Part shown: positions 30,007 through 43,159 of the stretch, piece after piece
Layout: each line of letters starts with the position of its first letter
How positions within the stretch are numbered: position 1 is the stretch's first letter
Assembly (NCBI RefSeq): GCF_036192275.1
Contig: NZ_CP108089.1
Coordinates: 47,823-111,822 of the forward strand
Reading direction: 5' to 3'
From: Streptomyces sp. NBC_00250
GTDB taxonomy: Bacteria; Actinomycetota; Actinomycetes; Streptomycetales; Streptomycetaceae
DNA: 64,000 nt
Program-made: the position numbers and the translations under genes
The notes under the pieces: model-generated
What the model was told of the DNA's origin: nothing
Seen by the model: only the letters and a program-made list of their open reading frames with translations
Databases searched by the model: none

Positions 30007-33000
30007 GTGGCTGACGAGGTACAACTCCGCGAATACCTCAAGAGGGCCATCGCCGACGCCCGAGACGCACGCAAGCGTCTGCGCGAGGTCGAGGACAAGG
30101 AACAGGAGCCGATCGCCATCGTCTCCATGGCCTGCCGGTACCCGGGAGGCGTCGCCTCGCCCGAGGACCTGTGGCAGCTGGTCGCCGACGGCGTCGACGC
30201 GGTCTCCTACTTCCCCACCGACCGCGGCTGGGACCTGGAGCGCCTCTACGACCCCGACCCGGAGAAGACCGGCACCTCCTACTCCCGCGAGGGCGGATTC
30301 CTCTACGACGCCGACCTCTTCGACCCCGAACTGTTCGGGATGTCCCCGCGCGAGGCGCTGGCGGCCGACCCGCAGCAGCGGCTCCTCCTGGAGACCGCCT
30401 GGGAGACCTTCGAGCGCGCCGGCATCGACCCGGTGTCGCTCAAGGGCACCCGGACCGGTGTGTTCGCCGGCGTCATGTACAACGACTACGGCTCGCGCCC
30501 CCACCTCCCCCCGGAGGACTTCGAGGGCTACCTCTTCAGCGGCAGCGCGGGCTCGATCGCCTCCGGCCGCGTCGCCTACACGTACGGCCTCGAAGGCCCG
30601 GCCGTCACCGTCGACACCGCCTGCTCCTCCTCCCTGGTCGCCCTGCACCTCGCGGCCAACGCCCTGCGCCGCGGCGAGTGCGACCTCGCCCTGGCCGGCG
30701 GTGTCACCGTGATGTCGACACCGGTCGCCTTCGTGGAGTTCTCCCGGCTGCGCGGGCTCGCCGCCGACGGCCGCAGCAAGTCCTTCTCCGCGGCCGCGGA
30801 CGGCACCGGCTGGGCCGAGGGCGTCGGCCTCCTCCTCGTGGAGAAGCTGTCGGATGCCCGTCGCAACGGCCATCGGGTCCTCGCCGTGATGCGCGGTTCG
30901 GCCGTCAACCAGGACGGTGCGTCGAACGGTCTGACCGCCCCCAACGGTCCGGCGCAGGAACGCGTCATCCGCCAGGCCCTCGCCGGCGCGGGCCTCACCA
31001 CCGCCGACGTCGACGTCGTGGAGGCCCACGGCACCGGAACGCGGCTCGGCGACCCGATCGAGGCCCAGGCACTCCTCGCCACCTACGGCCAGGACCGCCC
31101 CGAGGGCCGCCCGCTGTACCTCGGCTCCCTCAAGTCGAACATCGCCCACGCCCAGGCCGCGGCAGGAGTCGGCGGCGTCATCAAGATGATCCAGGCCATG
31201 GAGCACGGCGTGATGCCTCGCACCCTGCACAGCGATCAGCCGACCACCCACGTCGAATGGGACGAGGGCGCCGTCTCCCTGCTCAACGAGGCCAGGCCCT
31301 GGCCCGAGACCGGGGCCCCGCGCCGCGCGGCCGTCTCCTCCTTCGGCTTCGGCGGCACGAACGCCCACGTCATCATCGAGGAACCGCCCGCGGCGGCCGA
31401 GGAGACCACGGAGAAGCCCCGGGAGGCGTCGGCGGCGCTCCCCGTCGTGCCGTGGATCATCTCCGGCAAGACGGCCACCGCCCTCCGCGACCAGGCACGA
31501 CGGCTGAACGCCCGCCTCACGGCGGACCTCGCCGTGTCCCCCCTGGACATCGGTTTCTCCCTGGCGACGGGGCGGGCGTCTTTGGACCATCGTGCGGTGG
31601 TGACGGGCCGGGACCGTGGCGAGCTCCTCGCCGGGGTGCGAGCACTGGCCGAGGGTGGGACGGCTCCGGGCCTGGTGCACGGTGAGCGGGCCGGGGGCCG
31701 TACGGGCTTCCTGTTCACGGGTCAGGGGGCTCAGCGTGCCGGAATGGCGCAGGAGCTGTACGCCTCCTTCCCGGTGTTCGCGGCGGCGTTCGACGAGGTC
31801 TGCGGCCTTTTCGATGCGGCGGTGGGCGGTTCTCTGCGTGAGGTGATCGTCTCGGGCGAGGGCCTGGACGAGACGGGCTGGACGCAGCCGGCGCTGTTCG
31901 CGGTCGAGGTCGCACTGTTCCGTCTGGTGGAGTCGTGGGGCGTACGCCCGGACTTCGTGACAGGACATTCGATCGGTGAGATCGCGGCCGCGCACGTGGC
32001 GGGCGTGTTCTCCCTTGAGGACGCGGTACGTCTGGTGGTGGCACGTGCCGGTCTGATGCAGGCGCTCCCGCGTGGTGGTGCGATGGTCGCCGTGGAGGCG
32101 ACGGAGGCCGAGGTCGTCGGGCTTCTGGAGGGCCGGGTCGCGATCGCGGCGGTCAACGGTCCCCGCTCGGTCGTCGTATCCGGTGAAGAGGAAGCGGTCC
32201 ACGAGGTCGCGCGGAAGGTCGGTGAGCTGGGCGGCAGGACCCGTCGTCTGACGGTGAGCCACGCCTTCCACTCGCCGCTGATGGATCCGATGCTGGCCGA
32301 GTTCAAGGCCGTCGCCGCCCAGCTGACGTACGAGGCACCCCGTATCGCGGTGGTCTCCACCGTCACCGGCAAGGTCGCCACCGGCGACGACCTCCGTAGC
32401 GCCGAGTACTGGGCCGACCAGGTCCGTGGCACGGTCCGCTTCGCCGACGCCGTCGAGACGATGGCCGCCGAGGGCGTCACCTCGTACCTGGAGGTGGGTC
32501 CCGACGGTGTGCTGTCGGCACTGGCCGAGGGTGCCGTTCCGGCGCTCCGCCGGGGCCGCGACGAGACCGCGACCCTGCTGTCGGCCGTGGGAACGCTCTT
32601 CACCCGGGGCGTCACGGTCGACTGGCGGACGCTGTACGAGGGAACCGGCGCCCGCCAGGTGCCGCTGCCCACGTACGCCTTCCAGCGCCGCCGCTACTGG
32701 CTCGAATCCCGCCCCGCCCCCGAGATCCACGGCCACGACGCCCCCACCACCGGCCACCCGGTCCTCGGCTCGCCCATCACGGTGGCCGGCTTCAACCAGA
32801 TCCTGTTCACCAGCCGCCTCTCCCTGGAGAGCCACCCGTGGCTCGCCGACCACGTCGTCCTCGGCTCGCCCGTCCTCCCGGCGTCCGCACTCGTCGAACT
32901 CGCCATCCACGCGGGCGACCTGATCGGCCACCCGGCGCTCGACGAGCTCAACCTCCAGGTGCCGCTGGTGCTCCCGGAGGAGGGCAACATCCAGCTCCAG

Positions 33001-35499
33001 GTCAGGGCCGGCACTCCGGACGACACCGGACGGCACTGCTTGTGCCTGTACTCCCGCCCCGACGACTTCGACGCGCCGTGGACCATGCACGCCGAGGGCT
33101 GGTACCTCACGGAGGAGCCCGAGGTCGCCGCCTCCCTCGCCTGGGACGACGACGCGACGGGCCGGACCACCGAGATCCAGCTCCCCGACGGCCTCCAGAC
33201 CGACGCCGGACGGTACGGGCTGCACCCGGTCCTGCTGCAGGCGGCCCTGCCCGTCCGCCCCGAGGACCCGGCCGCCGGTACGGTCCCGGTCCCCGCCGAC
33301 TGGTACGGGGTACGGCTCCACGCCACCGGGGCGACCGCCGTCAAGGCGCGGGTCACGGAGATCGACGAGGGCGCCTTCTCGCTCCAGCTGGCCGACGCGG
33401 CCGGCGACCTGGTCGTCTCGGTGGAGTCCATCGTCTTCCGCGACATGCCCAACGAGCAGTTCAGGGCCGCCGTGGGCGGCGACAGCACGGGACGCGAATC
33501 GCTCTTCCACGTCGACTGGACGCCCACCACCCTGCCGGAGCCGGCCGAACCGCTCACGTGGGCCGTCCTGGACCCGGACGGCACCGGCGGGCAGAACGGC
33601 ACCGGCGAGAACAGGTACGCGCACCCCACCGAGGTGGCCGCGGCCGTCGCCGCCGGCACCCGCGTCGATGCCGTCCTGCTGCCCTGGCCCCCCGCGGATC
33701 CCGGCGCCGACCAGGCCGCCGCCACGCACACGGCCACGCGGAAGACCCTCGCGCTGGTACGGGAGTGGCTGGCCGACGAGCGCCTTGAAGGGACCCGGCT
33801 CGTGGTGGTCACCTCGGGCGCGGTCGCCACCGACGACGGGGAGGACGTCACCGACCTGGCGGGCGCCGCCGTCTGGGGCCTGCTCCGCTCGGCCCAGTCG
33901 GAAGCCCCCGACCGCATCGTCCTCATCGACACGGACACGGACACGGACACGGACACGGGCACGGGCACGGGCAGCGGTACGGGTACGGGTACGGGCGCCG
34001 GCACCGAGGGGACGCTCTCCCTCCTCGCCGCCGGTGAACCCCAAGCCGCCCTGCGCGACGGCAAGACGCTCCTGCCCCGCCTGCGACGAGTCCCCGTCAC
34101 CGACAAGCCCGCCGGCCGACCCCCCGTCTGGAAGCACGGCACCGTCCTCGTCACCGGCGGCACCGGCACCCTCGGCGCCGAGTTCGCCCGCCACCTCGTC
34201 GCCGAGCACGGCGCCACCCGTCTCCTCCTGCTCTCCCGTACCGGGGAACAGGCCGACGGCACGGCAGGGCTCCTGGACGACCTGCGGGGCATCGGCGCCC
34301 ACGTCACCGTCGCCACCTGCGACGTCGCCGATCGCGACGCGCTCGCCCGGGTGCTCGCGGGCATCCCGGAGGAGCACCCGCTGACCGCGGTCGTGCACAC
34401 CGCCGGCGTACTCGACAACGGACTGCTCCCCGCGCTCACCGACGACCGGCTCACCGACGTGCTGCGGCCCAAGGCGGACGCGGCCTGGCACCTGCACGAG
34501 CTGACCCGTCACCTGGAACTGGAGGCGTTCGTGACGTTCTCCTCCACCGTGGGCGTCCTCGGCGGCCCCGGCCAGGCCAACTACGCGGCGGCCAACGCCT
34601 TCCTGGACGCCCTCGCCGCCCACCGGCGCGCCCAGGGCCTGCCGGCGACCTCCATCGCCTGGGGCCTGTGGCAGCTCGGCGGCATCAACGCCCACCTCGC
34701 CGAGAGCGACCTCAACCGCTTCGCCCGCGACGGCTTCCGGCCGATCGCCCGCGTCGAAGGCCTCTCCCTGTTCGACCGGGCCACCGCCGACGGCCGGGCC
34801 GCCCTCGTCGCGACCCCGGTGGGCGTGACCGCCGTACGGGCCCAGGCCCGGATCCCCGCCCTCCTGAGCGAGCTCGCGGCCCTGCCGGGCCGCCGCGTCG
34901 CCCGGTCCGGGCCCGCCGACCACGCCGCCGACCCGGCGGCCGGCCTCGCCGCACGACTGGGCGAGCTGAGCGAGGTGGAGCAGGAGCAGTTCCTCCTCAC
35001 CCTCGTGCGCACCGACGTCGCCGCGGTCCTCGGCCGTACCGACGCCGAGTCCATCGCCCCGGAACGCGCCTTCCAGGACCTCGGCTTCGACTCGCTCACC
35101 GCGGTCGACCTGCGCAACCGGATCGGCACCGCCACCGGCGTCAAACTTCCCGCCACCCTCGTGTTCGACCACCCCACCCCGGCGGCCCTCGTCGCGTTCC
35201 TGCGGGACCGCCTCACCCCCCAGGCACCCGACGCCCGCCAGGCGCTCCTCGACGAACTGGACGAGGTGGAACGGAAGCTGGCCGCCGTGTCCCAGGGCGA
35301 CCAGGACCGGTCCGCCGTCTCCGCCCGCCTCCGTGCCCTGCTGTCCCGGGTCGAGGGGGCCGACGGTACGGCCGCGGTGCCCGGCGCCGGCACGTACGAC
35401 CCGTCCGACGCGGCCGACGATTCCGACGCCATCGAGTCGGCCTCCGTCGACGAGCTTCTCAGCTTCATCGACAACGAACTCGGCAGCTCCACCCCCTAG
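30007..35499 (+). CDS. Type I modular PKS: module 3 (KS-AT-degenerate DH-KR-ACP)
   Basis: 1830 residues from GTG 30007, 72 bp after the first PKS. The N-terminal coiled coil ([20 protein letters not shown]) is a docking helix. KS Cys206; AT Ser655 with HAFH at 752 (malonyl type). The DH keeps His949 in [10 protein letters not shown], but the position of the catalytic Asp is Gln1078 ([10 protein letters not shown]), and roughly 45 residues including the YGxxFQGL region are missing compared with the other modules. KR has GGTGTLG and Tyr1526, so reduction should work; its loop reads LDN. ACP Ser1696; C-terminal docking region [11 protein letters not shown]. Predicted result: chain extension to C8 with the hydroxyl retained, becoming C5-OH in the final product. 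Confidence 0.95.
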   Translation: MADEVQLREYLKRAIADARDARKRLREVEDKEQEPIAIVSMACRYPGGVASPEDLWQLVADGVDAVSYFPTDRGWDLERLYDPDPEKTGTSYSREGGFLYDADLFDPELFGMSPREALAADPQQRLLLETAWETFERAGIDPVSLKGTRTGVFAGVMYNDYGSRPHLPPEDFEGYLFSGSAGSIASGRVAYTYGLEGPAVTVDTACSSSLVALHLAANALRRGECDLALAGGVTVMSTPVAFVEFSRLRGLAADGRSKSFSAAADGTGWAEGVGLLLVEKLSDARRNGHRVLAVMRGSAVNQDGASNGLTAPNGPAQERVIRQALAGAGLTTADVDVVEAHGTGTRLGDPIEAQALLATYGQDRPEGRPLYLGSLKSNIAHAQAAAGVGGVIKMIQAMEHGVMPRTLHSDQPTTHVEWDEGAVSLLNEARPWPETGAPRRAAVSSFGFGGTNAHVIIEEPPAAAEETTEKPREASAALPVVPWIISGKTATALRDQARRLNARLTADLAVSPLDIGFSLATGRASLDHRAVVTGRDRGELLAGVRALAEGGTAPGLVHGERAGGRTGFLFTGQGAQRAGMAQELYASFPVFAAAFDEVCGLFDAAVGGSLREVIVSGEGLDETGWTQPALFAVEVALFRLVESWGVRPDFVTGHSIGEIAAAHVAGVFSLEDAVRLVVARAGLMQALPRGGAMVAVEATEAEVVGLLEGRVAIAAVNGPRSVVVSGEEEAVHEVARKVGELGGRTRRLTVSHAFHSPLMDPMLAEFKAVAAQLTYEAPRIAVVSTVTGKVATGDDLRSAEYWADQVRGTVRFADAVETMAAEGVTSYLEVGPDGVLSALAEGAVPALRRGRDETATLLSAVGTLFTRGVTVDWRTLYEGTGARQVPLPTYAFQRRRYWLESRPAPEIHGHDAPTTGHPVLGSPITVAGFNQILFTSRLSLESHPWLADHVVLGSPVLPASALVELAIHAGDLIGHPALDELNLQVPLVLPEEGNIQLQVRAGTPDDTGRHCLCLYSRPDDFDAPWTMHAEGWYLTEEPEVAASLAWDDDATGRTTEIQLPDGLQTDAGRYGLHPVLLQAALPVRPEDPAAGTVPVPADWYGVRLHATGATAVKARVTEIDEGAFSLQLADAAGDLVVSVESIVFRDMPNEQFRAAVGGDSTGRESLFHVDWTPTTLPEPAEPLTWAVLDPDGTGGQNGTGENRYAHPTEVAAAVAAGTRVDAVLLPWPPADPGADQAAATHTATRKTLALVREWLADERLEGTRLVVVTSGAVATDDGEDVTDLAGAAVWGLLRSAQSEAPDRIVLIDTDTDTDTDTGTGTGSGTGTGTGAGTEGTLSLLAAGEPQAALRDGKTLLPRLRRVPVTDKPAGRPPVWKHGTVLVTGGTGTLGAEFARHLVAEHGATRLLLLSRTGEQADGTAGLLDDLRGIGAHVTVATCDVADRDALARVLAGIPEEHPLTAVVHTAGVLDNGLLPALTDDRLTDVLRPKADAAWHLHELTRHLELEAFVTFSSTVGVLGGPGQANYAAANAFLDALAAHRRAQGLPATSIAWGLWQLGGINAHLAESDLNRFARDGFRPIARVEGLSLFDRATADGRAALVATPVGVTAVRAQARIPALLSELAALPGRRVARSGPADHAADPAAGLAARLGELSEVEQEQFLLTLVRTDVAAVLGRTDAESIAPERAFQDLGFDSLTAVDLRNRIGTATGVKLPATLVFDHPTPAALVAFLRDRLTPQAPDARQALLDELDEVERKLAAVSQGDQDRSAVSARLRALLSRVEGADGTAAVPGAGTYDPSDAADDSDAIESASVDELLSFIDNELGSSTP
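31545..32570. repeat. Near-identical AT segment, copy 2 (module 3)
   Basis: Matches module 4 from 37259 onward, including the KS-AT linker, and matches the loading AT from 31699 onward. Same atypical GT-rich codons as the other copies. Confidence 0.9.
33928..33999. repeat. Hexanucleotide repeat inside the module 3 KR region
   Basis: Five GACACG units followed by GGCACG and GGTACG variants encode a DTDTDTDT...GTGTG stretch. Equivalent positions in module 4 (39716-39760) encode a DADPDADP stretch, and module 2 has a related low-complexity insert at 28425-28490. Confidence 0.85.
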
Positions 35500-35734
35500 G
35501 TCGCGCCCGGTATGCCCCACCCGGAAAGCCCCACCCGGCCCGCGATGCCTGGCCGGCGATGCCGGCTCGCGAAGCCCGGCTCGCGATGCCCGGCCCTTCG
35601 ATGCCCGGCATGACCTAGTGCCCGCTCCGCCGTCGCCCCCGGCGGCGGACGGGTCCCAGAGCCGGTCCGGCGGCCCCCTTCCGCCGGACCGGCCCCCTGC
35701 CACTCAGCCTTCGCCCGAGGAGAGCACGAACCCG

Positions 35735-38700
35735 ATGTCCAACCCGTCGAACGAAGAGAAGCTGGTCGAGTACCTGAAGCGGGTCACGGTCGACCTGCAG
35801 AAGGCGCATCGCAAGATCGCCGCACTGGAGGCCGCCGACTCCGAGCCGATCGCCGTCGTCGGCATGGCCTGCCGCTTCCCCGGAGGAGTGGCCTCCCCCG
35901 ACGACCTGTGGCGACTTGTCGACTCCGGCACCGACGCCATCACCGACTTCCCCACCGACCGCGGCTGGGACCTGGAGCGCCTCTACGACCCCGACCCGGG
36001 CCGCGCGGGCACCTCCTACACCCGCAAGGCCGGCTTCCTGCACGACGCCGCCCTCTTCGACGCCGGGTTCTTCGGGATCTCGCCCCGCGAGGCCCTCGCC
36101 ATGGACCCGCAGCAGCGCCTCCTCCTGGAGACCTCGTGGGAGGCGTTCGAGCAGGCGGGCATCGACCCCGACACCCTGCGCGGAAGCCGTACGGGCGTCT
36201 TCGCGGGCATCATCGAGCAGAGCTACCTCGGCCTGGACGGACCCGAGGAGTTCGAGGGCTATCTGCTGACGAGCAAGCTCAGCAGCGTCGCCTCCGGCCG
36301 GGTCGCCTACAGCCTCGGTCTCGAAGGCCCCGCCCTCTCCGTCGACACCGCCTGCTCCTCCTCGCTCGTCGCCCTCCACCTGGCGATCCAGTCGCTGCGC
36401 TCCGGCGAGTCCGACCTGGCCCTGGCCGGCGGTGTCACGGTGACCGCGACGCCGGGCGGATTCGTCGACTTCTCCCGGCAGAGCGGCCTGGCGCCCGACG
36501 GCCGGATCAAGTCCTTCTCCGCCGACGCGGACGGCACCTCGTGGTCGGAGGGCGTCGGCATGCTCCTCGTCGAGAAGCTGTCCGACGCCCGCCGCAACGG
36601 CCACCAGGTCCTGGCCGTCATCCGGGGCTCGGCCGTCAACCAGGACGGTGCGTCGAACGGTCTGACCGCCCCCAACGGCCCCTCGCAGGAGCGGGTCATC
36701 CGCCAGGCCCTCGCGGACGCGGGCCTCACCACCGCGGACGTCGACGTCGTCGAGGCGCACGGCACCGGGACCCGGCTCGGCGACCCGATCGAGGCACAGG
36801 CCCTGCTCGCCACCTACGGCCAGGGCCGCCCGGAGGGCCGCCCGCTCTACCTCGGCTCCCTCAAGTCGAACATCGGCCACACCGTCGCCGCCGCCGGTGT
36901 CGGCGGCGTCATCAAGATGATCCAGGCCATGGAACACGGCGTGCTGCCCCGCACCCTGCACGTGGAGAGCCCCACGCCGATGGCGGACTGGGACTCCGGC
37001 GCCGTCGAGCTGCTCACCGAGGCCCGGGACTGGCCGGCCACCGAGCGCGCCCGTAGGGCCGCCGTCTCCGCCTTCGGCGTCAGCGGCACGAACGCGCACG
37101 TGATCATCGAGCAGCCGCCCGTGGAGGAACCCGCGCAGGCCGAGACGGCCGAACTGCCCGTGGTTCCCTGGCTGCTGTCGGGCCGGACGCCGGACGCCCT
37201 GCGCGAGCAGGCCCGCCGCTTCCACGACCACGTCTCGGCCGACGCCACCCACTCCCCCCTGGACATCGGTTTCTCCCTGGCGACGGGGCGGGCGTCCCTG
37301 GACCACCGAGCGGTGGTGACGGGCCGGGACCGTGGCGAGCTCCTCGCCGGGGTGCGAGCGCTGGCCGAGGGTGGGACGGCTCCGGGCCTGGTGCACGGTG
37401 AGCGGGCCGGGGGCCGTACGGGCTTCCTGTTCACGGGTCAGGGGGCTCAGCGTGCCGGAATGGCGCAGGAGCTGTACGCGTCGTTCCCGGTGTTCGCGGC
37501 GGCGTTCGACGAGGTCTGCGGCCTTTTCGATGCGGCGGTGGGTGGTTCTCTGCGTGAGGTGATCGTCTCGGGCGAGGGCCTGGACGAGACGGGCTGGACG
37601 CAGCCGGCGCTGTTCGCGGTCGAGGTCGCACTGTTCCGTCTGGTGGAGTCGTGGGGTGTGCGTCCGGACTTCGTGGCGGGGCATTCGATCGGTGAGATCG
37701 CGGCCGCGCACGTGGCGGGCGTGTTCTCCCTTGAGGACGCGGTGCGTCTGGTGGTGGCGCGTGCCGGTCTGATGCAGGCGTTGCCGCGTGGTGGTGCGAT
37801 GGTCGCCGTGGAGGCGACGGAGGCCGAGGTCGTCGGGCTTCTGGAGGGCCGGGTCGCGATCGCGGCGGTCAACGGTCCCCGCTCGGTCGTCGTATCCGGC
37901 GAGGAGACGGCCGTTCTCGAAGTCGGCCGCAAGGTCGAGGAGCTGGGCGGTCGCATACGCCGCCTGACGGTGAGCCACGCCTTCCACTCTCCGCTCATGG
38001 ACCCGATGCTGGCCGAGTTCAAGGCCGTCGCCGCCCAGCTGACGTACGAGGCTCCCCGTATCGCGGTGGTCTCCACGGTCACCGGCAAGGTCGCGACGGG
38101 CAAGGAGCTCCGTTCGGCCGACTACTGGGCCGACCAGGTCCGCGGTACGGTCCGCTTCGCCGACGCCGTCGAGACGATGGTCTCCCAGGGCGTCACCGCG
38201 ACCCTGGAACTCGGCCCCGACGGCGTCCTGTCCGCCCTCGCGGCCGAGCTCGTCCCCTCCGCCGTCGCCCTGCTGCGCCGCGACCGGCCCGAGGCCGACA
38301 CGGCCGTCGGCGCGCTCGGCCGCCTCCACCGGCACGGCGTCCCCGTCGACTGGGCGGGGTTCTTCGCCGGCACCGGTGCCCGCCGGGTCCCCCTGCCCAC
38401 GTACGCCTTCCAGCACCAGCGCTACTGGGTGGAGTCGGCGGCCGTCGCCCCCGACGCCGCCGGGCTCGGCATGCGGTCGACCGGCCACCCGCTGCTCGGC
38501 GCCGCCGTCGTCCTCGCGGGCGCCGACCGGACCGTGTTCACCAGCACCTTCTCCCCCCGAACCCTTCCGTGGCTCGCCGACCACACCGTCTCCGGTTCCG
38601 TGGTGCTGCCGCCCGCCGCGCTCGTGGAGCTCGTCGTCCGGGCCGGGGACGAGTCGGGGGCGACCACCCTCGACGAACTCGTCCTGGACACCCCGCTCGT

Positions 38701-41700
38701 CCTCGGCAAGGGCGGCACCCACCAGCTCCAGGTCGCCGTGGGCGCCCCCGACGCCACCGGCCGCCGCCCGGTCACCGTGCACGGCCGCCCCGACGACCCC
38801 GACGCGACGTGGACCGCGCACGCCCACGGCACGTTGAGCGTCACCGCCCAGGGCCCCGGGTTCGAGCCGGTCGAGTGGCCGCCCGCCGACGCCGAGGAGA
38901 CCGCCCTCGAAGAGCTGTACGCCGGTCTCGCCGACGCGGGCCTCGCGTACGGCCCGGCGTTCCAGGGCCTCACCGCCGCCTGGCGCCGTGGCGACGAGCT
39001 CTTCGCCGAGGTCGCGCTGCCCGAGCAGGCGACCGGCGCCGAGGACTTCACCCTGCACCCCGCGCTCCTCGACGCGGCGGTACGGCCCCTCCTGCCCGCC
39101 GTACCGGAGGGTGCTCCGCTCGCCGGGCACTGGCGCGGCGTACGGCTGCACGCGACCGGCGCCACCGCGCTCCGGGTCCGTATCGCCCCGGGGGCCGGTG
39201 GCGGCGCGCGCGTCGAACTCGCCGACCCGTCGGGGCAGCCCGTCGCCGTCGTCGCCGAGACGGCGGTGCGCGGTGTCGACGACGGCGCGTTCGCGACGGC
39301 CGCCGGTCGGCACGACGACGCGCTGTTCCACATGGGCTGGACGCCGCTGGGCGTGCGGCCGGCGGGGGAGACCCGTCCGGCCACGCTCGGCGACGAGGGC
39401 GACTTCACGAGCCCCGGCGAGGTGGCCGCGGCCGTCGCCGCCGGACGGGAGGTACCCGTCGTCGTCCTCCGTGTCCGGCCGGAACCGGCGGGCTCGCTGC
39501 CCGGTTCGGTCCACGCCACGACGGAGAAGGCACTCGGCCTGGTGGGTGAGTGGTTGGCCGACGAGCGTCTTGAAGGGACCCGGCTCGTGGTGGTCACCTC
39601 GGGTGCGGTCGCCACCGCCGACGGGGAGGACGTCACCGACCTGGCGGGCGCCGCCGTCTGGGGCCTGCTCCGCTCGGCCCAGTCCGAGCACACCGGCCGC
39701 ATCGTCCTCGTCGACGCCGACCCCGACGCCGACCCCGATGCCGATCCGGACACCGGCCACGTCACCGGCCTGGTCACGGCCCTCGCCGTCTCCGGCGAAC
39801 CCCAGGCAGCCCTGCGCGCCGGACAGGTGTACGTCCCCCGGCTCGCGAGGGCCGTCGTACCCGCTCCCGGCACCGCCCCGGCCTGGAACCCCGACGGCAC
39901 GGTCCTGATCACCGGCGGCACCGGCAGCCTCGGCGCCCTCTTCGCCCGCCACCTCGTCACCGCGCACGGGGTGCGTCACCTCCTGCTCACCAGCCGCAGC
40001 GGCCCGGCCGCCGCCGGTGCGAAGGAGCTGTCGGCCGAACTGACCGCCCTGGGCGCCCGGGTCACCGTCGCCGCCTGCGACACGGCCGACCACACGGCGC
40101 TCGCCGAGCTCCTCGACACGATCCCCGCCGACCTCCCGCTCACCGGCGTCGTACACGCCGCCGGCATCCTGGACGACGGCCTCCTCACCACCCTCACCCC
40201 CGAGCGGCTGCACGCCGTACTGCGGCCCAAGGTCGACGCCGCCTGGAACCTGCACCGCCTCACCCAGGACAAGGACCTCACCGCCTTCGTCCTCTTCTCC
40301 TCGATCGCCGCGGTCGTCGGCGGCCCCGGCCAGTCCAACTACGCCGCCGCCAACCAGTTCCTCGACGCCCTCGCCCAGCACCGGCACGCGCGCGCCCTGC
40401 CCGCCACCTCGGTCGCCTGGGGCCTCTGGGAGCAGTCCGGCGGCATGAGCGGCCACCTCAGCGAGACCGACCTCGGCCGCATCGCCCGCAGCGGCTTCCG
40501 CCCCGTCCCCCAGGCCCAGGGGCCCGCGCTGCTCGACCGGGCGATCGCCCTCGGACACCCGGCCGTCGTCGCGACCCCGCTGGACATCGCGGTCCTGCGC
40601 GAACAGCCCGGCCGCATCCCGGCGGTCCTCACCGGGCTCGCCCCCGCCCCGCTGCGCCGGGCCGCCGCCGGGGAGGGCGCGGCCGCGACCGCCTCGCTCG
40701 CCGACCTGGTCGCCGGGCTCGACGGGCCCGAGCGCGAACAGGCCGTCCTGGACGCGGTGCTCGAACTCAGCGCGGCCGTACTCGGCCATGCCGACACCTC
40801 CGGCATCCAGCCCGGACAGCCGCTGACCAAACTCGGCTTCGACTCGCTGACCTCGGTCGAGCTCCGCAACCGGCTGAGCGCCCTGGTCGACTCCAAGCTG
40901 CCCGCGACGCTGGTCTTCGACCACCCCACGCCCGCCGCCCTCGCCGCCTTCGTCTCAGGCCAGCTCGCCGGCGGGCCGGGTGCGGACGCCGCCCCGGCGC
41001 TCCCCGCCGTGGACTACGCGGTCGAGGTGCGCCTCGCCGACGACATCCGCCCGGCGGTCGAGGTCGTCACGTCGGCGGCGGAGCCGCGGTCGATCCTGCT
41101 GACCGGAGCCACCGGCTTCCTCGGCGCGTTCCTGCTGCGCGACCTGATGCGGACGACCACGGCGACGATCCACTGCCTGGTCCGCGGCGCCGACCAGGAC
41201 GAGGCGATGAAGCGGCTGCGGACCAACATGGAGTGGTACCGGCTGTGGGACGAGGTCGACGAGAGCCGGCTCTCGCCCGTCCTCGGCGACCTGGCCGAGG
41301 AGCGGCTCGGCCTCACGGAGGAGCACTTCGACGACCTGGCGCGGACGGTGGACGCCGTCTACCACAACGGCGCCCGGGTCCACTGGCTGCACCCGTACAC
41401 GGCGCTGCGCGACGCCAACGTCCGCGGCACCGAGGAGGTGCTGCGCCTGGCAGCCCGTCACCGCACCGTCCCCGTCCACTACGTGTCCACCGTCGGCGTC
41501 TTCGACGGGGTACGGGAGGAGGGCGTCCCGCTCAAGGTGACCGACCCGACCGGCCCCGCCGAGGCCCTGCCCAGCGGCTACCTCCAGAGCAAGTGGGTCG
41601 CCGAGCAGCTCATCGGCACCGCCCGCGACCGGGGGCTGCCCGTCTCCGTCTACCGCGTCGACGTGATCTCCGGCGACACCCGGACCGGCGCCTGCCAGAC

Positions 41701-42196
41701 CCGCGACTTCGTCTGGCTCAGCCTCAAGGGCATCCTGCAGTCGGCGGCGGTGCCCGCCGGTACCAGCGGCCGGTTCCACCTGCTGCCCGTCGACTACGTC
41801 AGCGCCGCCATCACCACCCTCTCCCGGCAGCGGGACACCGCCGGCCGTACCTTCCACCTGTTCAACCAGAGCTCCCTCAGCCTCGCCCAGTGCGTGGAGA
41901 ACCTGCGGGCGTACGGGTACGCGCTGGACGAGCGGGACCGGCGGAGCTGGCACGAGGAGGTCGGCGCGAGCAGCGACAACGCGCTGCGCCCGCTGCTCCA
42001 CGCCTTCGAGATGATGACCTCCGACACCGACGGCTTCTACCCGCCGATCGACACCTCGGAGACCCTCGCGGCCCTCGCGGGGACCGGCGTCGACTGCCCG
42101 CCGCTGACCGCCGAGCTCTTCGCCCGGTACGTCGACTTCTTCGTCGAGGTGGGCCACTTCCCGCCCGTGCCGGACCGCGAGCCGGCGCGCGTGTGA
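35735..42196 (+). CDS. Type I modular PKS: module 4 (KS-AT-DH-KR-ACP) with terminal thioester reductase
   Basis: 2153 residues from ATG 35735 with a GAGGAGAG site. The N-terminal docking helix reads [21 protein letters not shown] Cys207; AT Ser651 with HAFH at 748; DH His950 and Asp1113 with YGPAFQGL intact; KR GGTGSLG and Tyr1536 with an LDD loop (B-type); ACP Ser1704. Residues from about 1785 to the end are a thioester reductase of the SDR superfamily: [14 protein letters not shown] (NADPH), then [15 protein letters not shown], then [12 protein letters not shown], then YLQSK with Tyr1949 and Lys1953. No thioesterase follows, so the chain should leave as an aldehyde. The gap after the second PKS gene (35500-35734) holds only short GATGCCCGGC-like repeats. 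Confidence 0.95.
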   Translation: MSNPSNEEKLVEYLKRVTVDLQKAHRKIAALEAADSEPIAVVGMACRFPGGVASPDDLWRLVDSGTDAITDFPTDRGWDLERLYDPDPGRAGTSYTRKAGFLHDAALFDAGFFGISPREALAMDPQQRLLLETSWEAFEQAGIDPDTLRGSRTGVFAGIIEQSYLGLDGPEEFEGYLLTSKLSSVASGRVAYSLGLEGPALSVDTACSSSLVALHLAIQSLRSGESDLALAGGVTVTATPGGFVDFSRQSGLAPDGRIKSFSADADGTSWSEGVGMLLVEKLSDARRNGHQVLAVIRGSAVNQDGASNGLTAPNGPSQERVIRQALADAGLTTADVDVVEAHGTGTRLGDPIEAQALLATYGQGRPEGRPLYLGSLKSNIGHTVAAAGVGGVIKMIQAMEHGVLPRTLHVESPTPMADWDSGAVELLTEARDWPATERARRAAVSAFGVSGTNAHVIIEQPPVEEPAQAETAELPVVPWLLSGRTPDALREQARRFHDHVSADATHSPLDIGFSLATGRASLDHRAVVTGRDRGELLAGVRALAEGGTAPGLVHGERAGGRTGFLFTGQGAQRAGMAQELYASFPVFAAAFDEVCGLFDAAVGGSLREVIVSGEGLDETGWTQPALFAVEVALFRLVESWGVRPDFVAGHSIGEIAAAHVAGVFSLEDAVRLVVARAGLMQALPRGGAMVAVEATEAEVVGLLEGRVAIAAVNGPRSVVVSGEETAVLEVGRKVEELGGRIRRLTVSHAFHSPLMDPMLAEFKAVAAQLTYEAPRIAVVSTVTGKVATGKELRSADYWADQVRGTVRFADAVETMVSQGVTATLELGPDGVLSALAAELVPSAVALLRRDRPEADTAVGALGRLHRHGVPVDWAGFFAGTGARRVPLPTYAFQHQRYWVESAAVAPDAAGLGMRSTGHPLLGAAVVLAGADRTVFTSTFSPRTLPWLADHTVSGSVVLPPAALVELVVRAGDESGATTLDELVLDTPLVLGKGGTHQLQVAVGAPDATGRRPVTVHGRPDDPDATWTAHAHGTLSVTAQGPGFEPVEWPPADAEETALEELYAGLADAGLAYGPAFQGLTAAWRRGDELFAEVALPEQATGAEDFTLHPALLDAAVRPLLPAVPEGAPLAGHWRGVRLHATGATALRVRIAPGAGGGARVELADPSGQPVAVVAETAVRGVDDGAFATAAGRHDDALFHMGWTPLGVRPAGETRPATLGDEGDFTSPGEVAAAVAAGREVPVVVLRVRPEPAGSLPGSVHATTEKALGLVGEWLADERLEGTRLVVVTSGAVATADGEDVTDLAGAAVWGLLRSAQSEHTGRIVLVDADPDADPDADPDTGHVTGLVTALAVSGEPQAALRAGQVYVPRLARAVVPAPGTAPAWNPDGTVLITGGTGSLGALFARHLVTAHGVRHLLLTSRSGPAAAGAKELSAELTALGARVTVAACDTADHTALAELLDTIPADLPLTGVVHAAGILDDGLLTTLTPERLHAVLRPKVDAAWNLHRLTQDKDLTAFVLFSSIAAVVGGPGQSNYAAANQFLDALAQHRHARALPATSVAWGLWEQSGGMSGHLSETDLGRIARSGFRPVPQAQGPALLDRAIALGHPAVVATPLDIAVLREQPGRIPAVLTGLAPAPLRRAAAGEGAAATASLADLVAGLDGPEREQAVLDAVLELSAAVLGHADTSGIQPGQPLTKLGFDSLTSVELRNRLSALVDSKLPATLVFDHPTPAALAAFVSGQLAGGPGADAAPALPAVDYAVEVRLADDIRPAVEVVTSAAEPRSILLTGATGFLGAFLLRDLMRTTTATIHCLVRGADQDEAMKRLRTNMEWYRLWDEVDESRLSPVLGDLAEERLGLTEEHFDDLARTVDAVYHNGARVHWLHPYTALRDANVRGTEEVLRLAARHRTVPVHYVSTVGVFDGVREEGVPLKVTDPTGPAEALPSGYLQSKWVAEQLIGTARDRGLPVSVYRVDVISGDTRTGACQTRDFVWLSLKGILQSAAVPAGTSGRFHLLPVDYVSAAITTLSRQRDTAGRTFHLFNQSSLSLAQCVENLRAYGYALDERDRRSWHEEVGASSDNALRPLLHAFEMMTSDTDGFYPPIDTSETLAALAGTGVDCPPLTAELFARYVDFFVEVGHFPPVPDREPARV
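37259..38170. repeat. Near-identical AT segment, copy 3 (module 4)
   Basis: Same sequence family as copies 1 and 2. Identity to module 3 starts already in the linker (37259), while divergence resumes near 38170, inside the C-terminal part of the AT. Confidence 0.9.
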
Positions 42197-42364
42197 CGGG
42201 ACGTCAGGGCCGGGATCCGACGCGCACATGACGGGAGGTCAGGGCCGGGGCCCGACGAAGTGCCCCGGCCCGGACCTCTTGACCCACCCTTGACCTGACA
42301 TACCTTCCCTTTACCTCGGGGGAAGACGGCAGGTGACGGACTGCCAGATGGCAGCATCGGCGCC

Positions 42365-43135
42365 ATGAGCGATACGGGTGGGTTACTGCAGGACAAGGTC
42401 ATTCTGGTCACGGGGGCGAGCAGCGGAATCGGTGCGGCGGCCGCGTACCTCTTCGCCCGCGAAGGCGCGTCGGTGGTCCTCGCCGCGCGCCGGGAGGAGA
42501 GGCTCACCGCCTTCGTGGCGGAGCTGACGGCCAAGGGGTTCGAAGCCTCGTCGGTGGTGTGCGACGTGACGCGCGCCGAGGACGCGCGGCGGGCGGTCGC
42601 ACACGCGACGGAACGTTTCGGCAGGCTTGACGGCGCTTTCAACAACGCGGGCATCGGCGGGGACCAGGCCCCCCTCCACGAGATGGGGGACGAGGTCTAC
42701 GACACCATCCTCGACACCAATGTGCGGGGACTGTGGAACTGCCTGCGCGCCGAGGTCGGCGCGATGCTCGCGAGCGGCGGCGGCGCCATCGTCAACAACA
42801 GCAGCGTGGGCGGCCTGGTGGCGATAGCCACCGCCGCCCCTTACGTGGCGTCCAAGCACGCGGTGGTCGGCTTCACCCGCGCCGCGGCCGACGAGTACGC
42901 GAGGCAGGGCATCCGCGTGAACGCGGTGGCACCCGGTCCGACCCGCAGCGAGATCACGGTCGGCTGGTTCGCGCGCAACCCCGGTCTGGAGCAGACGGTC
43001 GAGGCGGCCACCTCCCAGCGGCGCACCGCCGCACCCGAGGAGGTGGCCGAGGCCGCGGCCTGGCTGCTCAGCGACAGGTCCTCGTACGTCACCGGTGTCG
43101 TCATGCCGGTGGACGGCGGCTACCTCAACCACTGA
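42365..43135 (+). CDS. Short-chain dehydrogenase/reductase (SDR), candidate C5-alcohol oxidase
   Basis: 256 residues, classical SDR: LVTGASSGIGAAAAYLF (cofactor), NNAGIGG, IVNNSSVGG and the catalytic YVASK with Tyr160 and Lys164, then the C-terminal VVMPVDGGYLNH. The Ala-Ala-Arg-Arg after the second beta strand (LAARREERL) favours NADP(H). It follows the last PKS gene by 168 bp on the same strand and converges with the AfsA gene. With the module 3 dehydratase disabled, the chain should carry a 5-hydroxyl. Oxidation by this enzyme would give the ketone needed to close a six-membered cyclic imine with the terminal amine. The enzyme class is certain; that assignment is inference. Confidence 0.92.
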   Translation: MSDTGGLLQDKVILVTGASSGIGAAAAYLFAREGASVVLAARREERLTAFVAELTAKGFEASSVVCDVTRAEDARRAVAHATERFGRLDGAFNNAGIGGDQAPLHEMGDEVYDTILDTNVRGLWNCLRAEVGAMLASGGGAIVNNSSVGGLVAIATAAPYVASKHAVVGFTRAAADEYARQGIRVNAVAPGPTRSEITVGWFARNPGLEQTVEAATSQRRTAAPEEVAEAAAWLLSDRSSYVTGVVMPVDGGYLNH

Positions 43136-43159
43136 GCGCGGCCGGGCCGGTAAGGAACA

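Noticed and set aside
30007..35499. Inactive KR in module 3 as the explanation for a C5 ketone
   Set aside because: The NADPH motif, Ser and Tyr1526 are intact; only the LDD loop reads LDN. The damaged domain is the DH, so a hydroxyl, not a ketone, is predicted.
35333..35734. An earlier start for the third PKS gene
   Set aside because: The upstream part overlaps the end of the second PKS gene and is Pro/Ser-rich noise; the docking helix begins right after ATG 35735.
42197..42364. Promoter for the SDR gene based on two TTGACC words near 42279-42296
   Set aside because: No -10 element at acceptable spacing; read-through from the PKS operon is equally likely.
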